From: Novosphingobium capsulatum
Lineage (GTDB): Bacteria; Pseudomonadota; Alphaproteobacteria; Sphingomonadales; Sphingomonadaceae
NCBI GenBank assembly: GCA_015661825.1
Contig: DQVI01000026.1
Span: 1 to 46,126, forward strand
Length of the DNA stretch: 46,126 nt
Direction of reading: 5' to 3'
Shown here: positions 24,238 through 35,881 of the stretch, piece after piece
Position numbering within the stretch: position 1 is the first letter of the stretch
Layout: the number at the start of each line of letters is the position of its first letter
Position numbers and translations under genes: made by a program
Notes under the pieces: model-generated
The model's database searches: none
Seen by the model: the letters and a program-made list of their open reading frames with translations, nothing else
What the model was told of the DNA's origin: nothing

Positions 24238-25384
24238 ATGGCGCGCGGTCCTGACCGGGATCGCGCTGGCGCTCAGCGGATTGGTAGCAAGCGAGGCCTG
24301 GCATCGCGGTATGTGGGGCACGATGACCGGGGCCGGGCTGGTCGCGGCCTGGATCGTTCTGCTCCATGCTTGGCGTTCTGGCCTGGATCACGCACCTGAA
24401 AGCAAGGCAATTTCGGCTCCGGATGGACAAATCGGTTCGCATCGTCTGCTGCTCGATGCCGCCCCCACGCCGATGCTCGCCATTGAGGGTGGCAGCGCGC
24501 GGGCGCTGAACCGGGCGGCGCGGCAGCTTTTCGCGACCGACGACAGAGTGTTGCCCATGCCGACCGCGCTGGTCGAGGGCGATGTGAGCCATTTTCGCCA
24601 TGAAGGGCGCAGCTGGCGGATCGATCGGGTGCAGCTCGCGGCCGAAAACCGCGCCGTGATCACTCTGATCGATATCGAGCAGGAAGAACGCGCGGCCGAA
24701 GCGCGGGCTACTGCCGAAATGATCCATGTGCTCGGCCACGAGCTGTTGAATGGACTGGCGCCGATCGTCTCGTTGGCGGATAGCGGGCTGGCCGCAATCG
24801 ATAATTCCCATCCCGACATGCCGTTGCTCCGCGAGATATTCGGCACTCTGACCCGGCAAGCGGAAGGGCTTCAGCGGTTCGTGGAAGCCTATCGCACTTT
24901 GGCGCGTCTGCCTGCACCGCAGCTCCGCCTCATCCCGGTAGAGCAGCTCATCGCAGATATCATGCGTCTTTTTGCAGGCCGTTGGCCAGAGGTCGCGATT
25001 TCGGTCGACGTTGAAGAAGGTCTTTGCTGGCCGGTGGACCGTGATCAGATCAGTCAGGCCCTGTGGGCGCTGATCCAGAACGCGGCGGAAGCAGCGAGCG
25101 CTGATCGCGGTGCCGATGCCGAGATCAAGATAGCCGCTTTCTCTCGCGATCAAAGCCTGGCCTTCGAAGTCCGCGATAACGGCAGTGGCATTATACCCGG
25201 CCATGAAGCGCTTGTGTTTAGGGCCTTCCACACGACGAAACCCGAAGGGACAGGGATCGGTCTCAGCCTCGCTCGCCAGATCGCTCATGCCCATGGTGGA
25301 ACGCTCTCAAGCCATCGGTCCGTTTATACGGTTTTTAGCTTGTTATTGCCCAAGAAAGGCGGTGATTTTTTGGGTCCCCATTGA
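24227..25384 (+). CDS. Sensor histidine kinase (NtrY-like) for the efflux regulator
   Basis: From ATG 24227 the kinase is 385 residues. Two N-terminal hydrophobic segments (about 8-22 and 33-48) are followed by a PAS-like linker (72-150). The dimerisation helix has the phospho-accepting His171 in VLGHELLNGLAPI. The ATPase domain has N-box LWALIQNAAEAA, G1 VRDNGSGI and G2 GTGIGLSLARQ. The HE-LNxLxPI signature is typical of NtrY/NtrB-like kinases. The gene overlaps the response regulator by 11 bases, so the two are translationally coupled. It probably senses envelope or membrane stress from the exported compound, which is inference. A GTG start nine codons upstream is possible. Confidence 0.88.
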   Translation: MGSRWRAVLTGIALALSGLVASEAWHRGMWGTMTGAGLVAAWIVLLHAWRSGLDHAPESKAISAPDGQIGSHRLLLDAAPTPMLAIEGGSARALNRAARQLFATDDRVLPMPTALVEGDVSHFRHEGRSWRIDRVQLAAENRAVITLIDIEQEERAAEARATAEMIHVLGHELLNGLAPIVSLADSGLAAIDNSHPDMPLLREIFGTLTRQAEGLQRFVEAYRTLARLPAPQLRLIPVEQLIADIMRLFAGRWPEVAISVDVEEGLCWPVDRDQISQALWALIQNAAEAASADRGADAEIKIAAFSRDQSLAFEVRDNGSGIIPGHEALVFRAFHTTKPEGTGIGLSLARQIAHAHGGTLSSHRSVYTVFSLLLPKKGGDFLGPH

Positions 25385-25432
25385 ACCCGTTGGTGGCAAA
25401 AAGGCGCACCTTGAAAAGCCAGATCGACCGCT

Positions 25433-25532
25433 GCCGGCAAACCCGGCAACCGGCGAAACGATCCAGATTGCAGCGTCAAAGAAGCGCGCCTTCACTGTCG
25501 CAAAGGCCGTCAAGGATTGCCTGAACGGCTGA
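25433..25532 (+). pseudogene. Remnant of an HU-family DNA-binding protein (C-terminal tail)
   Basis: The frame ending at 25532 encodes NPATGETIQIAASKKRAF and VAKAVKDCLNG, which is the conserved DNA-binding arm and last helix of HU (NPxTGExIxIxASKxxxFxxGKxLKxxVN). The N-terminal two thirds are missing; upstream sequence in this frame runs antisense or out of frame through the kinase gene. It has no start or ribosome site, so it is a leftover fragment. Confidence 0.6.
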
Positions 25533-25624
25533 AGCAGAGCGGTCTGCTTGCCGGGCAGCGGCGAGGAGCCTTTGGCCCTTGAAAGTCGAATTCGCAGGAC
25601 AAACGCGATAGCGATGACACGTTG

Positions 25625-25658
25625 GCGATCCCCCGGGGCGATTGTACCGGGGGATCGC
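25625..25658 (-). terminator. 12-bp perfect stem-loop after katG
   Basis: GCGATCCCCCGG (25625-25636) pairs exactly with CCGGGGGATCGC (25647-25658) across a 10-base loop, 7 bases beyond the katG stop. Either strand can form the hairpin. No T-run follows, so termination strength is uncertain. Confidence 0.55.
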
Positions 25659-25665
25659 ATGGGGC

Positions 25666-28346
<2,681 letters not shown>

Positions 28347-29705
28347 ATGACACACAGACCAGAAGCCATGGGCCAGCGCCGGGGGGCAGCGATCACTGCG
28401 CTCCGGGCATGGATGCGAAAGCGTTGGAATGCGCAGTCGATGCTCTATGGCATGTTGTTCCTGCCGGGGGGCGCGCTGTTCGCATTGGCGCTGACCTGGC
28501 GTCCGGCGATCGCGCCGATTCCGGTCCCTGCGCCAGGTTCTTTTCCGGCGGAGATGGTCGAACGCGGCGCTGTTCTTGCGAGGCTTGGCGATTGCGCGGT
28601 CTGCCATACTGCGGATGGAGGGCGACCGCTGGCGGGTGGACGTGCGCTCGCCACGCCTTTCGGGACGCTCTATTCCGACAACCTGACTCCCGATCCCGAA
28701 ACGGGGATCGGAACCTGGTCGGCCGAGGCGTTTCGCCGTGCGATGAAGGATGGCGTGAGCCGAACGGGCTCGCATCTCTACCCGGCGCTCCCCTACGAGC
28801 ATTTCACCCATGTGAGCGATGCCGATCTCGATGCGCTCTACGCGTTTCTGATGACCCGGCGACCGGTCCATCAAAAGGCGCCCGCGAACAGGCTGATCCC
28901 GCCGCTTGGCTTCCGCCCGCTGCTGGCCGGCTGGAAAATGCTGTTCCTCCACAAGGGCGCGATCATCGTTGATCCGGCCCGGTCGGCGGTATGGAATCGG
29001 GGCGCCTATCTCGTCGAAGGCCTCGGCCATTGCGGGGGTTGCCATACGCCGCGCAATATCGCCGGGGGTGAGGTCCGCTCGCGCGCCTATGCCGGTGGCA
29101 TGGCCGAAGGCTGGCGGGCACCGCCGCTCGACCGCTCGAACCCGGCTGCGCGGGGCTGGACCCCGGACGCGCTTTACACCTATCTGCGCACGGGCATTTC
29201 TCCTGATCACAGCGCGGCAGCCGGGCCGATGGGGCCGGTGGTCGAGAGCCTGTCGGCGGTTCCCGAGGAGGATGTCCGCGCGATCGCAACCTATATCGCG
29301 TCGCGGATGGCAGGCGCGGACGCCGGTTCGCCGTCACGCCCGACCCCTGACGATCCGGTGCGGGCTGCCCGGCTCTTTCCCGAAGGGGCGACGCTCTACG
29401 CCGGCGCCTGCGCGGGCTGTCACGGCCCCGGTGCGCCGATGATGGGGCAGGGGCGCCCGGCCCTGGGGCTTGCCAGCGCCTTGCGCGATGAGGTGCCGAC
29501 CAGCGCCATCCAGGCGATCCTGCGTGGTATCGAGCCGCCGGTTGCCGGTCGTGGCCCCAAGATGCCACCCTTCGCCGACAGTCTCACCGACGCTCAGGTC
29601 GCCGCGGTGCTCGGTTATGCCCGGTCTCGCTACACCGATCGTCCGGCATGGTCGAAGCTGGATCGCGCGGTTGCCAGGGCTCGCAAGGAGAGTGCCCAAC
29701 CATGA
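28347..29705 (+). CDS. Tri-haem cytochrome c subunit of a molybdenum hydroxylase
   Basis: The 452-residue protein has one N-terminal membrane segment (about 33-50) and three c-type haem sites: CAVCH at 83-87, CGGCH at 229-233 and CAGCH at 355-359. This is the architecture of cytochrome subunits that pass electrons from periplasmic dehydrogenases to the respiratory chain. Downstream genes encode the 2Fe-2S and molybdopterin subunits with ATGA overlaps, so the three form one complex, as in cytochrome-linked aldehyde dehydrogenases and in nicotinate hydroxylases whose haem domains are fused. The start is uncertain; ATG 28347 lacks a strong ribosome site and later Met codons (28368, 28413) are possible. 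Confidence 0.88.
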   Translation: MTHRPEAMGQRRGAAITALRAWMRKRWNAQSMLYGMLFLPGGALFALALTWRPAIAPIPVPAPGSFPAEMVERGAVLARLGDCAVCHTADGGRPLAGGRALATPFGTLYSDNLTPDPETGIGTWSAEAFRRAMKDGVSRTGSHLYPALPYEHFTHVSDADLDALYAFLMTRRPVHQKAPANRLIPPLGFRPLLAGWKMLFLHKGAIIVDPARSAVWNRGAYLVEGLGHCGGCHTPRNIAGGEVRSRAYAGGMAEGWRAPPLDRSNPAARGWTPDALYTYLRTGISPDHSAAAGPMGPVVESLSAVPEEDVRAIATYIASRMAGADAGSPSRPTPDDPVRAARLFPEGATLYAGACAGCHGPGAPMMGQGRPALGLASALRDEVPTSAIQAILRGIEPPVAGRGPKMPPFADSLTDAQVAAVLGYARSRYTDRPAWSKLDRAVARARKESAQP

Positions 29706-30178
29706 CCCTCACCATCCATGTCAACGGCACGGCCCACAAGGTCGATGCCGATCCGGAAACGCCATTGCTTTATGTCCTGCGCGACGATCTGGGCCTCAAT
29801 GGCGCCAAATATGGCTGCGGTCTCGGCCAATGCGGCGCCTGTACCGTCCATCTCGACGGCAAGGCGATCTTCTCGTGCGTCACGCCGGTTGCGGCCGTCG
29901 GCGACCGGCCGGTCCGAACGATCGAGGGCCTCGGGTCGATCGAGAAGATGAATCCGCTTCAGCAGGCGTTCCTCGACGAGCAGGCCGCGCAGTGCGGCTA
30001 TTGCATCGCCGGCATGATCATGCGCGCGCAGGCGCTGCTCGATGTGAACCCGGCACCGACGGAAGCTGAAATTCGCGCGCACATGCAGCCCAACCTCTGC
30101 CGCTGCGGCACGCATGTGCGTATCCTGCGCGCGATCAATCGCGTCGCCGGTCGCCCGGTCAGGGATGTCGCGGCATGA
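29702..30178 (+). CDS. 2Fe-2S iron-sulfur subunit of a xanthine-oxidase-family enzyme
   Basis: The 158-residue protein is a standard small subunit. The plant-type 2Fe-2S cluster is bound by Cys39, 44, 47 and 59 (YGCGLGQCGAC...FSC). The second, molybdopterin-proximal cluster is bound by Cys98, 101, 133 and 135 (QCGYC ... NLCRCGT). It relays electrons from the molybdenum site to the cytochrome. Its ATG overlaps the cytochrome stop (ATGA) and its stop overlaps the next start, showing tight coupling. The likely substrates of such enzymes are aldehydes or N-heteroaromatics. Confidence 0.95.
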   Translation: MTLTIHVNGTAHKVDADPETPLLYVLRDDLGLNGAKYGCGLGQCGACTVHLDGKAIFSCVTPVAAVGDRPVRTIEGLGSIEKMNPLQQAFLDEQAAQCGYCIAGMIMRAQALLDVNPAPTEAEIRAHMQPNLCRCGTHVRILRAINRVAGRPVRDVAA

Positions 30179-32439
30179 GCGCCACCGCACAGTCGAAGGC
30201 CCTTGCCCGCCGCGAAGTGCTGGCAGCCGGCGGGCTGCTGGTCGCGTTCTCGTTTTCCGCGCGCAGCCTCGCCCAACTGGCTGGCGGCGGGGAAGGCGGG
30301 GCCGCGCCCAAGGCGATCCGGCCGGATCTGCCGGGCAGCCTCAAGAGCAATCCTGAACTCGATTCCTGGATCAGTATCGGACCCGACGGCAAGACCACGG
30401 TCTTTTCCGGCAAGGTGGAACTCGGGCAAGGCATCCGCACGGCCTTGCTTCAGGTCGCGGCCGAGGAACTGGATCTGCCGCCATCGGCGATCACCTTCAT
30501 CACCGCCGATACCGCGCGTACGCCTGACGAAGGGCTGACGGCAGGCAGCCACTCGATGCAGGACGGTGGAACCGCCCTTGCCAATGCCGGCGCCAATGTC
30601 CGCATGTTGCTGACCCAGGCTGCGGCCAGGGTCTGGAGCATCGAGCCTGATCAGTTGACGACCACCGGCGATGGCCATGTCGCGGCGCCCGACGGGCGAC
30701 GGCTGTCCTATGGCCAACTCGCCACGCGCCTTTCGCTTCATGTCGAGGCTGTGCCCGACGCGCCGCGCCGCGATCCTCGCCAATACCGGACGATGGGCAA
30801 AAATTTTCCCCGCGTCGATATTCCGGCCAAGCTAGTCGGCGGCGAAGCTTTCGTTCAGGACATGCGCTTGCCCGGCATGCTCCATGCCCGCGTCGTGCGG
30901 GGGCCGAGCTATGGCACGCGGCTGGCGGCGCCGAAGCTCGCGGCGGCGCGGGCAATGCCCGGCGTGGTTGCCGTCATTGAGAATGGCGACTTTCTCGCGG
31001 TGGTCGCACGCAAGGAATGGCAGGCGATCAAGGCCATGCGCGTTGCGCAGGAGAGCGACTATGTGCGCCTGCTGCCGCCCATGCCCGCCGCCGAGGGGCC
31101 CCATCATCTGCAAACCATGCCCTCGCGCGAGATCGTTGTGCTCGATACCCATGATGGCGACAGGCCGGCCTGGAAGACTGTGCGGGGCAGCTTCAGCCGG
31201 CCGTGGTACAGCCATGGGTCGATCGGGCCGTCCTGCGCGGTGGCGTTGGCCAGGGATGGCGGTCTCACGATCTGGTCGCACAGCCAGGGCGTGTTCGACA
31301 TGCACCGCGCGATCGCCGAGCTGGCGGGACTGGCACCGGAAAAGGTGCGCTGCATCCACACCCCCTCGGCGGGCTGCTATGGCCAGAATGGCGCCGATGA
31401 CGTGACGGCCGAAGCCGGGCTCATCGCGATGGCGCTGCCCGGCCATCCGATCCGCCTGCAATGGATGCGCGAGCAGGAATTCGGGTGGGAGCCATGCGGC
31501 TGCGGCATGGTGACGAAGGTCGAGGCGGCGATCGGACCCGGCAAGCGGATCGCGCACTGGACTTATGAGGTGTGGAGCAATTCGCATAATACCAGGGCTG
31601 TGAAAGCGGGTGGCTATGCCGTCGCCCAGCAGGTCAGACCGGGCTTCGCGCCGCAGGAGGCCAAGCCCATCCCGATGCCGGAGGGCGATGGCGATCGCAA
31701 TGCCAACCCGCTCTATGTCTTTCCCAACATGAATGTGCTCTACCATTTCGTGCCGGAAATGCCGCTGCGCGTATCGGCGTTGCGCTCACTGGGCGCGCAT
31801 CTCAATGTGTTCACGATCGAGAGCACGCTCGACGATCTGGCCCGCGCGGGCGGCGTCGACCCGCTGGCCTTCCGGCTGGCGCATATGGAAGACGAACGCG
31901 CGCGGGCGGTGATGATCGAGGCCGCCGGCCGTTTTGGCTGGTCGCATCGCCCCCGGCCGGATGGGCGGCGCGGCTGCGGCATGGCCTTCGCGCGCTACAA
32001 GAATATCGGCGCCTATTGCGCGATTATCATGGAAGTCGAGGTTGAGAGGGAGACCGGCGCGATCATGGTCCACCGGGTTAACGCTGCTGTCGATGCGGGA
32101 CAACCCGCCTCGCCCGACGGCATCCGCAATCAGGTCGAAGGGGGCATCATCCAGTCGTTGAGCTGGGCGACCCATGAAGCGGTCACGTTCGATGCGACCC
32201 GCCGGACAAGTTTCGACTGGGGAACCTATCCGATCATGCGGTTTCGCGACGTGCCGGGCGCGATCGACGTCCATGTCATGGACCGCCCCGGTCTTCCCTT
32301 CCTGGGCGCTGGCGAAACCTCGCAGGGGCCGACATCCGCCGCACTCGCCAATGCAGTCGCCGATGCCACCGGCGTAAGGCTGCGCGACATGCCGTTGACC
32401 CCGGAGGTGGTCAAGGCCGCAATCGGTCTGATCGGCTAG
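30175..32439 (+). CDS. Molybdopterin-binding catalytic subunit (aldehyde dehydrogenase / isoquinoline oxidoreductase type)
   Basis: The 754-residue protein is a xanthine-dehydrogenase-family large subunit of the IorB/aldehyde-oxidase branch, with no FAD subunit in the operon. An RREVLAAGGLLVAFSFSARSLA leader resembles a Tat signal, so the complex may be exported to the periplasm. It carries the KVELGQGIRTALLQVAAEEL and AGETSQGPTSAALANAVADA motifs, with Glu714 in GAGE as the likely catalytic base. Electrons pass to the 2Fe-2S and cytochrome subunits instead of NAD or O2. Substrate: an aldehyde or N-heterocycle, not determinable here. Its stop overlaps the stop of the convergent LysR gene by 4 bases (CTAG). 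Confidence 0.9.
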   Translation: MSATAQSKALARREVLAAGGLLVAFSFSARSLAQLAGGGEGGAAPKAIRPDLPGSLKSNPELDSWISIGPDGKTTVFSGKVELGQGIRTALLQVAAEELDLPPSAITFITADTARTPDEGLTAGSHSMQDGGTALANAGANVRMLLTQAAARVWSIEPDQLTTTGDGHVAAPDGRRLSYGQLATRLSLHVEAVPDAPRRDPRQYRTMGKNFPRVDIPAKLVGGEAFVQDMRLPGMLHARVVRGPSYGTRLAAPKLAAARAMPGVVAVIENGDFLAVVARKEWQAIKAMRVAQESDYVRLLPPMPAAEGPHHLQTMPSREIVVLDTHDGDRPAWKTVRGSFSRPWYSHGSIGPSCAVALARDGGLTIWSHSQGVFDMHRAIAELAGLAPEKVRCIHTPSAGCYGQNGADDVTAEAGLIAMALPGHPIRLQWMREQEFGWEPCGCGMVTKVEAAIGPGKRIAHWTYEVWSNSHNTRAVKAGGYAVAQQVRPGFAPQEAKPIPMPEGDGDRNANPLYVFPNMNVLYHFVPEMPLRVSALRSLGAHLNVFTIESTLDDLARAGGVDPLAFRLAHMEDERARAVMIEAAGRFGWSHRPRPDGRRGCGMAFARYKNIGAYCAIIMEVEVERETGAIMVHRVNAAVDAGQPASPDGIRNQVEGGIIQSLSWATHEAVTFDATRRTSFDWGTYPIMRFRDVPGAIDVHVMDRPGLPFLGAGETSQGPTSAALANAVADATGVRLRDMPLTPEVVKAAIGLIG

Positions 32440-33329
32440 GCGCGAGGATGCTCGCCGCCGCGAAGCTCCTGTTCGAGCGCGCCCACGAAGGCGCGGACTT
32501 TGGCAGGGACCAGACGCGCGGTTGGATAGACCGCCCAGATCGCCAACGGCTCGGGCTCGGCATCTTCAAGCCGGATCGGCTCGATCACTCTCGCGCGCAG
32601 ATCGTCCTCGACGTTCCAGCCCGAGAGATTGGCGATGCCGAGCCCGCCGATACAGGCCTGGTGCAGGGCTTCGATGGAACTCGCCGTGAAGCGACCGCCG
32701 ACCTTCTGGCGCACTGTCTTGCCGTTCCTGACGAAGACCCAGTGCGATCCGCCAGTGCCGAGCAGGCAGGCGTGATCGACCAGATCGGACAGGACGCGGG
32801 GTTTGCCGTGCCGCGCGATATAGGCAGGGGCAGCGCAAAGCCGTCGGGGATTGTCGGCAAGGCGGCGGGCGACGAGGTGATTGTCGCGCAATTTCGCGAT
32901 CCGCACCGCGACATCGATTCCCTGCGCCACGATGTCGACCTGATCGTCGGTCAGCAGCAGATCGACGCCAAGGTCCGGGTTGGCGGCCATGAACCGGGCG
33001 ATCATCGGGGCGACAACCTTGCGGCCGAATGCCGCCGACGCTGTAACGCGCAACTGGCCCGAAACACCGGCCCCGGCCGGGCGCAGGGCCGCAAGGGCAC
33101 TGGCCTGTTCATCGAGCATCGCCTGCGCATGCGGCAGGAAGGCTTCGCCTTCAGCGGTTGGCGAGAGCGCACGCGTTGTCCGCTGTACCAGCCGGACGCC
33201 CAGCTCTGTCTCGAGCGCGGCCAATCGCCGGGACGCCGCCATGGCGTTGAGCCCCAGCCGCCGCGCAGCGGCTGCCAGACTCCCGCTACGGACGGCTTCG
33301 GCGAAAACCGCCAGATCCAGAAGGTTCAT
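32436..33329 (-). CDS. LysR-family transcriptional regulator
   Basis: The 297-residue protein has an N-terminal HTH (LAVFAEAVRSGSLAAAARRLGLNAMAASRRLAALE) and the usual effector domain (GQLRVTASAAFGR, VDVAVRIAKL, GGLGIANLSGW). It is divergent from the MFS transporter gene with a 149-base gap containing a T-N11-A palindrome, so the transporter is its likely target. It is also tail-to-tail with the molybdenum hydroxylase, overlapping by 4 bases; regulation of that operon is possible but less supported. Confidence 0.9.
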   Translation of the reverse strand: MNLLDLAVFAEAVRSGSLAAAARRLGLNAMAASRRLAALETELGVRLVQRTTRALSPTAEGEAFLPHAQAMLDEQASALAALRPAGAGVSGQLRVTASAAFGRKVVAPMIARFMAANPDLGVDLLLTDDQVDIVAQGIDVAVRIAKLRDNHLVARRLADNPRRLCAAPAYIARHGKPRVLSDLVDHACLLGTGGSHWVFVRNGKTVRQKVGGRFTASSIEALHQACIGGLGIANLSGWNVEDDLRARVIEPIRLEDAEPEPLAIWAVYPTARLVPAKVRAFVGALEQELRGGEHPRA

Positions 33330-33342
33330 TGTATCGTTATCC

Positions 33343-33358
33343 GTTATGCTGACATAAC
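33343..33358. promoter_or_regulatory. LysR-type palindromic operator between regulator and MFS gene
   Basis: GTTATG-ctga-CATAAC is a perfect 6-base-arm palindrome 14 bases upstream of the LysR start. It fits the T-N11-A rule (T33345, A33357). The location suits autoregulation and activation of the divergent MFS exporter. Confidence 0.5.
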
Positions 33359-33478
33359 TGAGCAGGTCACTACACCGATCAGGGATATTATTCCATATTT
33401 GCGGCCATCACAGTCGTCCAGTCGAAGGCGGTGCTCCTGAAGCGCGGCCGACATGGGCACTTCCATGAGGACACTCAG

Positions 33479-34669
33479 ATGAGAAGTACCACCATCGAAC
33501 AGGCTGAGGCGGCCGCCCCGACGATCGGACGCGGCCTTACCTTCGCCATGGCAGCCGCAGCAGGGCTTGCCGTCGCCAACATCTATTACAACCAGCCGAT
33601 GCTCGGGATCATGGAAAAGGATATGCCGGGCGGTATCGTCGGTCTCGTCCCGACCGCGACCCAGCTTGGCTATGCCATCGGCCTGTTCGCTCTCGTGCCG
33701 CTGGGCGACCTGATCGAGCGGCGTCGGCTGATCCTGATCCAGTTTCTGGTTCTGGGACTCGCGCTGGTCGGGGCCGCGCTGGCGCCGACCGCGCCGCTTT
33801 TGCTGGCCGCTTCGCTGCTGCTCGGTGTCGCCTCGACAGTGGCGCAGCAGATCGTGCCGTTCGCAGCGCATCTGGCCGCGCCGGAAAAGCGCGGCGCGAC
33901 CGTCGGAACCGTCATGTCTGGCGTGTTGTGCGGCATCCTGCTCAGCCGGACGCTGGCGGGGTTCGTTGCCGCGCATGAAGGGTGGCGCGCCATGTTCTGG
34001 CTGGGCGTGCCGCTGGCTCTGGGCGCGGGCGCGATCATGGCGGCATCGCTGCCCAGGAGCCACCCGGACACGCATCACAGCTATGGAAGCCTGATGGTTT
34101 CGCTCGTGCATCTGTGGCGGGAGTTCGGCGAGCTTCGCCTGGCCGCCGTTACGCAGGCGTTGCTGTTCGGCGCCTTCACGGCCTTCTGGACGATCCTGGC
34201 GCTCCATCTGCAGGAACCACAGTTCGGGCAGGGGGCGGAGGTCGCCGGCCTGTTTGGCATCGTCGGCGCTGTTGGCATCCTCGCTGCGCCGGTCGCCGGA
34301 CGCTATGCCGACAAGCGCGGACCGCGCAAGGTCATTCTGGCAGGGACGCTCCTGATGGTCGTGTCCTGGGCGATCTTCGGGCTGTGGGCGTCGATCATCG
34401 GCCTGGTGGTCGGATGCATCCTGCTCGATTTCGCGGTACAGAGCGTTCTCGTCTCCAACCAGCACATCGTCTATGCGCTGCGGCCCGAGGCGCGGGCCCG
34501 TCTGAACACGATCTTCATGGGGGCGATGTTCCTTGGCGGCGCTGGCGGCGCGGCGGCGGCCACTGCGGCCTGGGGGGCGGGCGGCTGGACCGCAGTCTCG
34601 ATCCTGGGCATCGGTTTCGCGACGGCTGCCGCAGGATTGCAGTTTGCGAATGCCCGTAAGGCTCGGTGA
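33479..34669 (+). CDS. MFS transporter
   Basis: The 396-residue protein is a 12-helix major facilitator. It shows the N-domain loop [12 protein letters not shown] (A-like motif) and the mid-protein [11 protein letters not shown] loop, which is the second copy of motif A. It is mostly hydrophobic with Ala/Gly-rich helices. The family branch ([12 protein letters not shown] at helix 1) is a common drug or sugar efflux type in proteobacteria. ATG 33479 has a GAGG ribosome site. It is divergent from a LysR gene and ends at a stem-loop. A role as exporter of a toxic small molecule induced through LysR is likely, substrate unknown. Confidence 0.9.
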   Translation: MRSTTIEQAEAAAPTIGRGLTFAMAAAAGLAVANIYYNQPMLGIMEKDMPGGIVGLVPTATQLGYAIGLFALVPLGDLIERRRLILIQFLVLGLALVGAALAPTAPLLLAASLLLGVASTVAQQIVPFAAHLAAPEKRGATVGTVMSGVLCGILLSRTLAGFVAAHEGWRAMFWLGVPLALGAGAIMAASLPRSHPDTHHSYGSLMVSLVHLWREFGELRLAAVTQALLFGAFTAFWTILALHLQEPQFGQGAEVAGLFGIVGAVGILAAPVAGRYADKRGPRKVILAGTLLMVVSWAIFGLWASIIGLVVGCILLDFAVQSVLVSNQHIVYALRPEARARLNTIFMGAMFLGGAGGAAAATAAWGAGGWTAVSILGIGFATAAAGLQFANARKAR

Positions 34670-34677
34670 CAGGGGCC

Positions 34678-34715
34678 AGGCGGCGTGGACAAATTCCACT
34701 TTGCCCACGCCGCCT
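34678..34715 (+). terminator. 11-bp perfect stem-loop after the MFS gene
   Basis: AGGCGGCGTGG pairs with CCACGCCGCCT across a 16-base loop, starting 9 bases after the MFS stop. No T-run follows. It probably marks the transcript end or protects the 3' end. Confidence 0.5.
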
Positions 34716-34886
34716 AGCTCCGCCCGAAAAGCAGAAAATCGCTGGTTTGCGCCCCTCGCGCAGGAGCCTCTTGTCTAACGCCACCTGACCGGGTTCCCAG
34801 CCCGACAGGGCCTCGATTGCTTCGTTGTCGGTGCGAGGATGTGTCTTGCCGCATGCTTTGATAATGCTGTGCGATTTGGTATCAGT

Positions 34887-34903
34887 GTTGCGTGATATGC
34901 AAC
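34887..34903. promoter_or_regulatory. LysR operator GTTGC-N7-GCAAC upstream of its own gene
   Basis: The palindrome GTTGC-gtgatat-GCAAC ends 8 bases before the LysR ATG at 34912 and fits T-N11-A (T34889, A34901). An identical-arm site occurs at 35892-35908 upstream of the old-yellow-enzyme gene. The repetition of both arms and spacing makes chance unlikely. This proximal site would suit negative autoregulation. Confidence 0.6.
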
Positions 34904-34911
34904 GGTGAACC

Positions 34912-35853
34912 ATGGACCTGCTCGCATCGATGAAAGCGTTTGTCGCGGTGACCGACGAGGGCGGTTTCGCTCCGGCGGCCCGGAAGCTGGGCATGGCGAC
35001 ATCCTCGCTCACACGGCAGGTCGACGCGCTTGAAGCCCATCTCTCGACCCTCCTCCTCAACCGTTCGACGCGCAGCGTGACACTGACGCCGGCGGGCGAG
35101 GACTATCACCTCCAGGCGGTTCGCATTCTCGCCGATGTCGAGGAGGCCAATCGCAGCATCGCCGAGCGCGGGGGACAGCCACGCGGCTTGCTGCGCGTGA
35201 GCCTGCCCGTGGCCTTCGCCCGGCTTCATGTCGCGCCGATCGTTGCCGATTTCCTGCGCGCCTATCCGGAGATCGAGCTGGAACTGGTCATGACCGACCA
35301 GATCGTCAATCTCGTGGAGGACAGGATCGATGTCGCGATCCGGCTTGGCAGTCTCGACTCTTCCAGCCTCGTGGCGCGGCGTCTCGCGCCGCACAGGCGC
35401 ATCGTGTGCGCGACCCCGGATTATCTTGCCGAATATGGCGAGCCGCGTGTACCGGGCGACCTCGCCCGTCACAATTGCCTGACATTTTCCTACGCCAGCG
35501 GTGACAGGATCTGGCGCTTCGAACGCGCGGGCAAGACCGAGCAGGTCAGGGTCCGGGGTTCGGTTCGGGCCAACAATTCCGAGACGCTGCGCGAAGTTGC
35601 CCTTCAGGGGCTTGGATTGCTGCTCATGCCGACATGGCTGATCGGCGAGGACATCAGCGCGGGCAGGTTTCGTGCAGTGCTTGCCGAGTGGACGCCGCAG
35701 GTCGGGAAGGGAAGCATCAATCAGTCCGATGCCGGCATCCATGCGATATTTCTCGCCGATCACCGGAAATCGCCGAAATTGCGTGCCTTCGTCGACTTCC
35801 TGGAAACGCGTTTCGGTTCGCCTCCCTATTGGGATCGTCACGTGCCCGCCTGA
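34912..35853 (+). CDS. LysR-family transcriptional regulator, likely regulator of the OYE operon
   Basis: The 313-residue protein has the HTH (MKAFVAVTDEGGFAPAARKLGMATSSLTRQVDALE, 7-41) and an effector domain (GLLRVSLPVAFARLHVAPIV, RIDVAIRLGSLDSSSLVARRL) of the large AaeR/DmlR-like branch. It precedes the old-yellow-enzyme, hydrolase and FAH genes on the same strand. Two GTTGC-N7-GCAAC palindromes, one before its own start and one before the enzyme genes, suggest self-control and control of those genes. Regulators of this kind near OYE genes respond to electrophiles in other bacteria; the effector here is not known. Confidence 0.92.
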   Translation: MDLLASMKAFVAVTDEGGFAPAARKLGMATSSLTRQVDALEAHLSTLLLNRSTRSVTLTPAGEDYHLQAVRILADVEEANRSIAERGGQPRGLLRVSLPVAFARLHVAPIVADFLRAYPEIELELVMTDQIVNLVEDRIDVAIRLGSLDSSSLVARRLAPHRRIVCATPDYLAEYGEPRVPGDLARHNCLTFSYASGDRIWRFERAGKTEQVRVRGSVRANNSETLREVALQGLGLLLMPTWLIGEDISAGRFRAVLAEWTPQVGKGSINQSDAGIHAIFLADHRKSPKLRAFVDFLETRFGSPPYWDRHVPA

Positions 35854-35881
35854 CCGGAGGCTTCCGGAACTCGGACCACAA

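Noticed and set aside
33344..34708. 454-codon minus-strand frame opposite the MFS transporter
   Set aside because: Composition is Arg/Gln/Asp/His-rich and non-membrane, typical of an antisense shadow; the MFS gene is clear.
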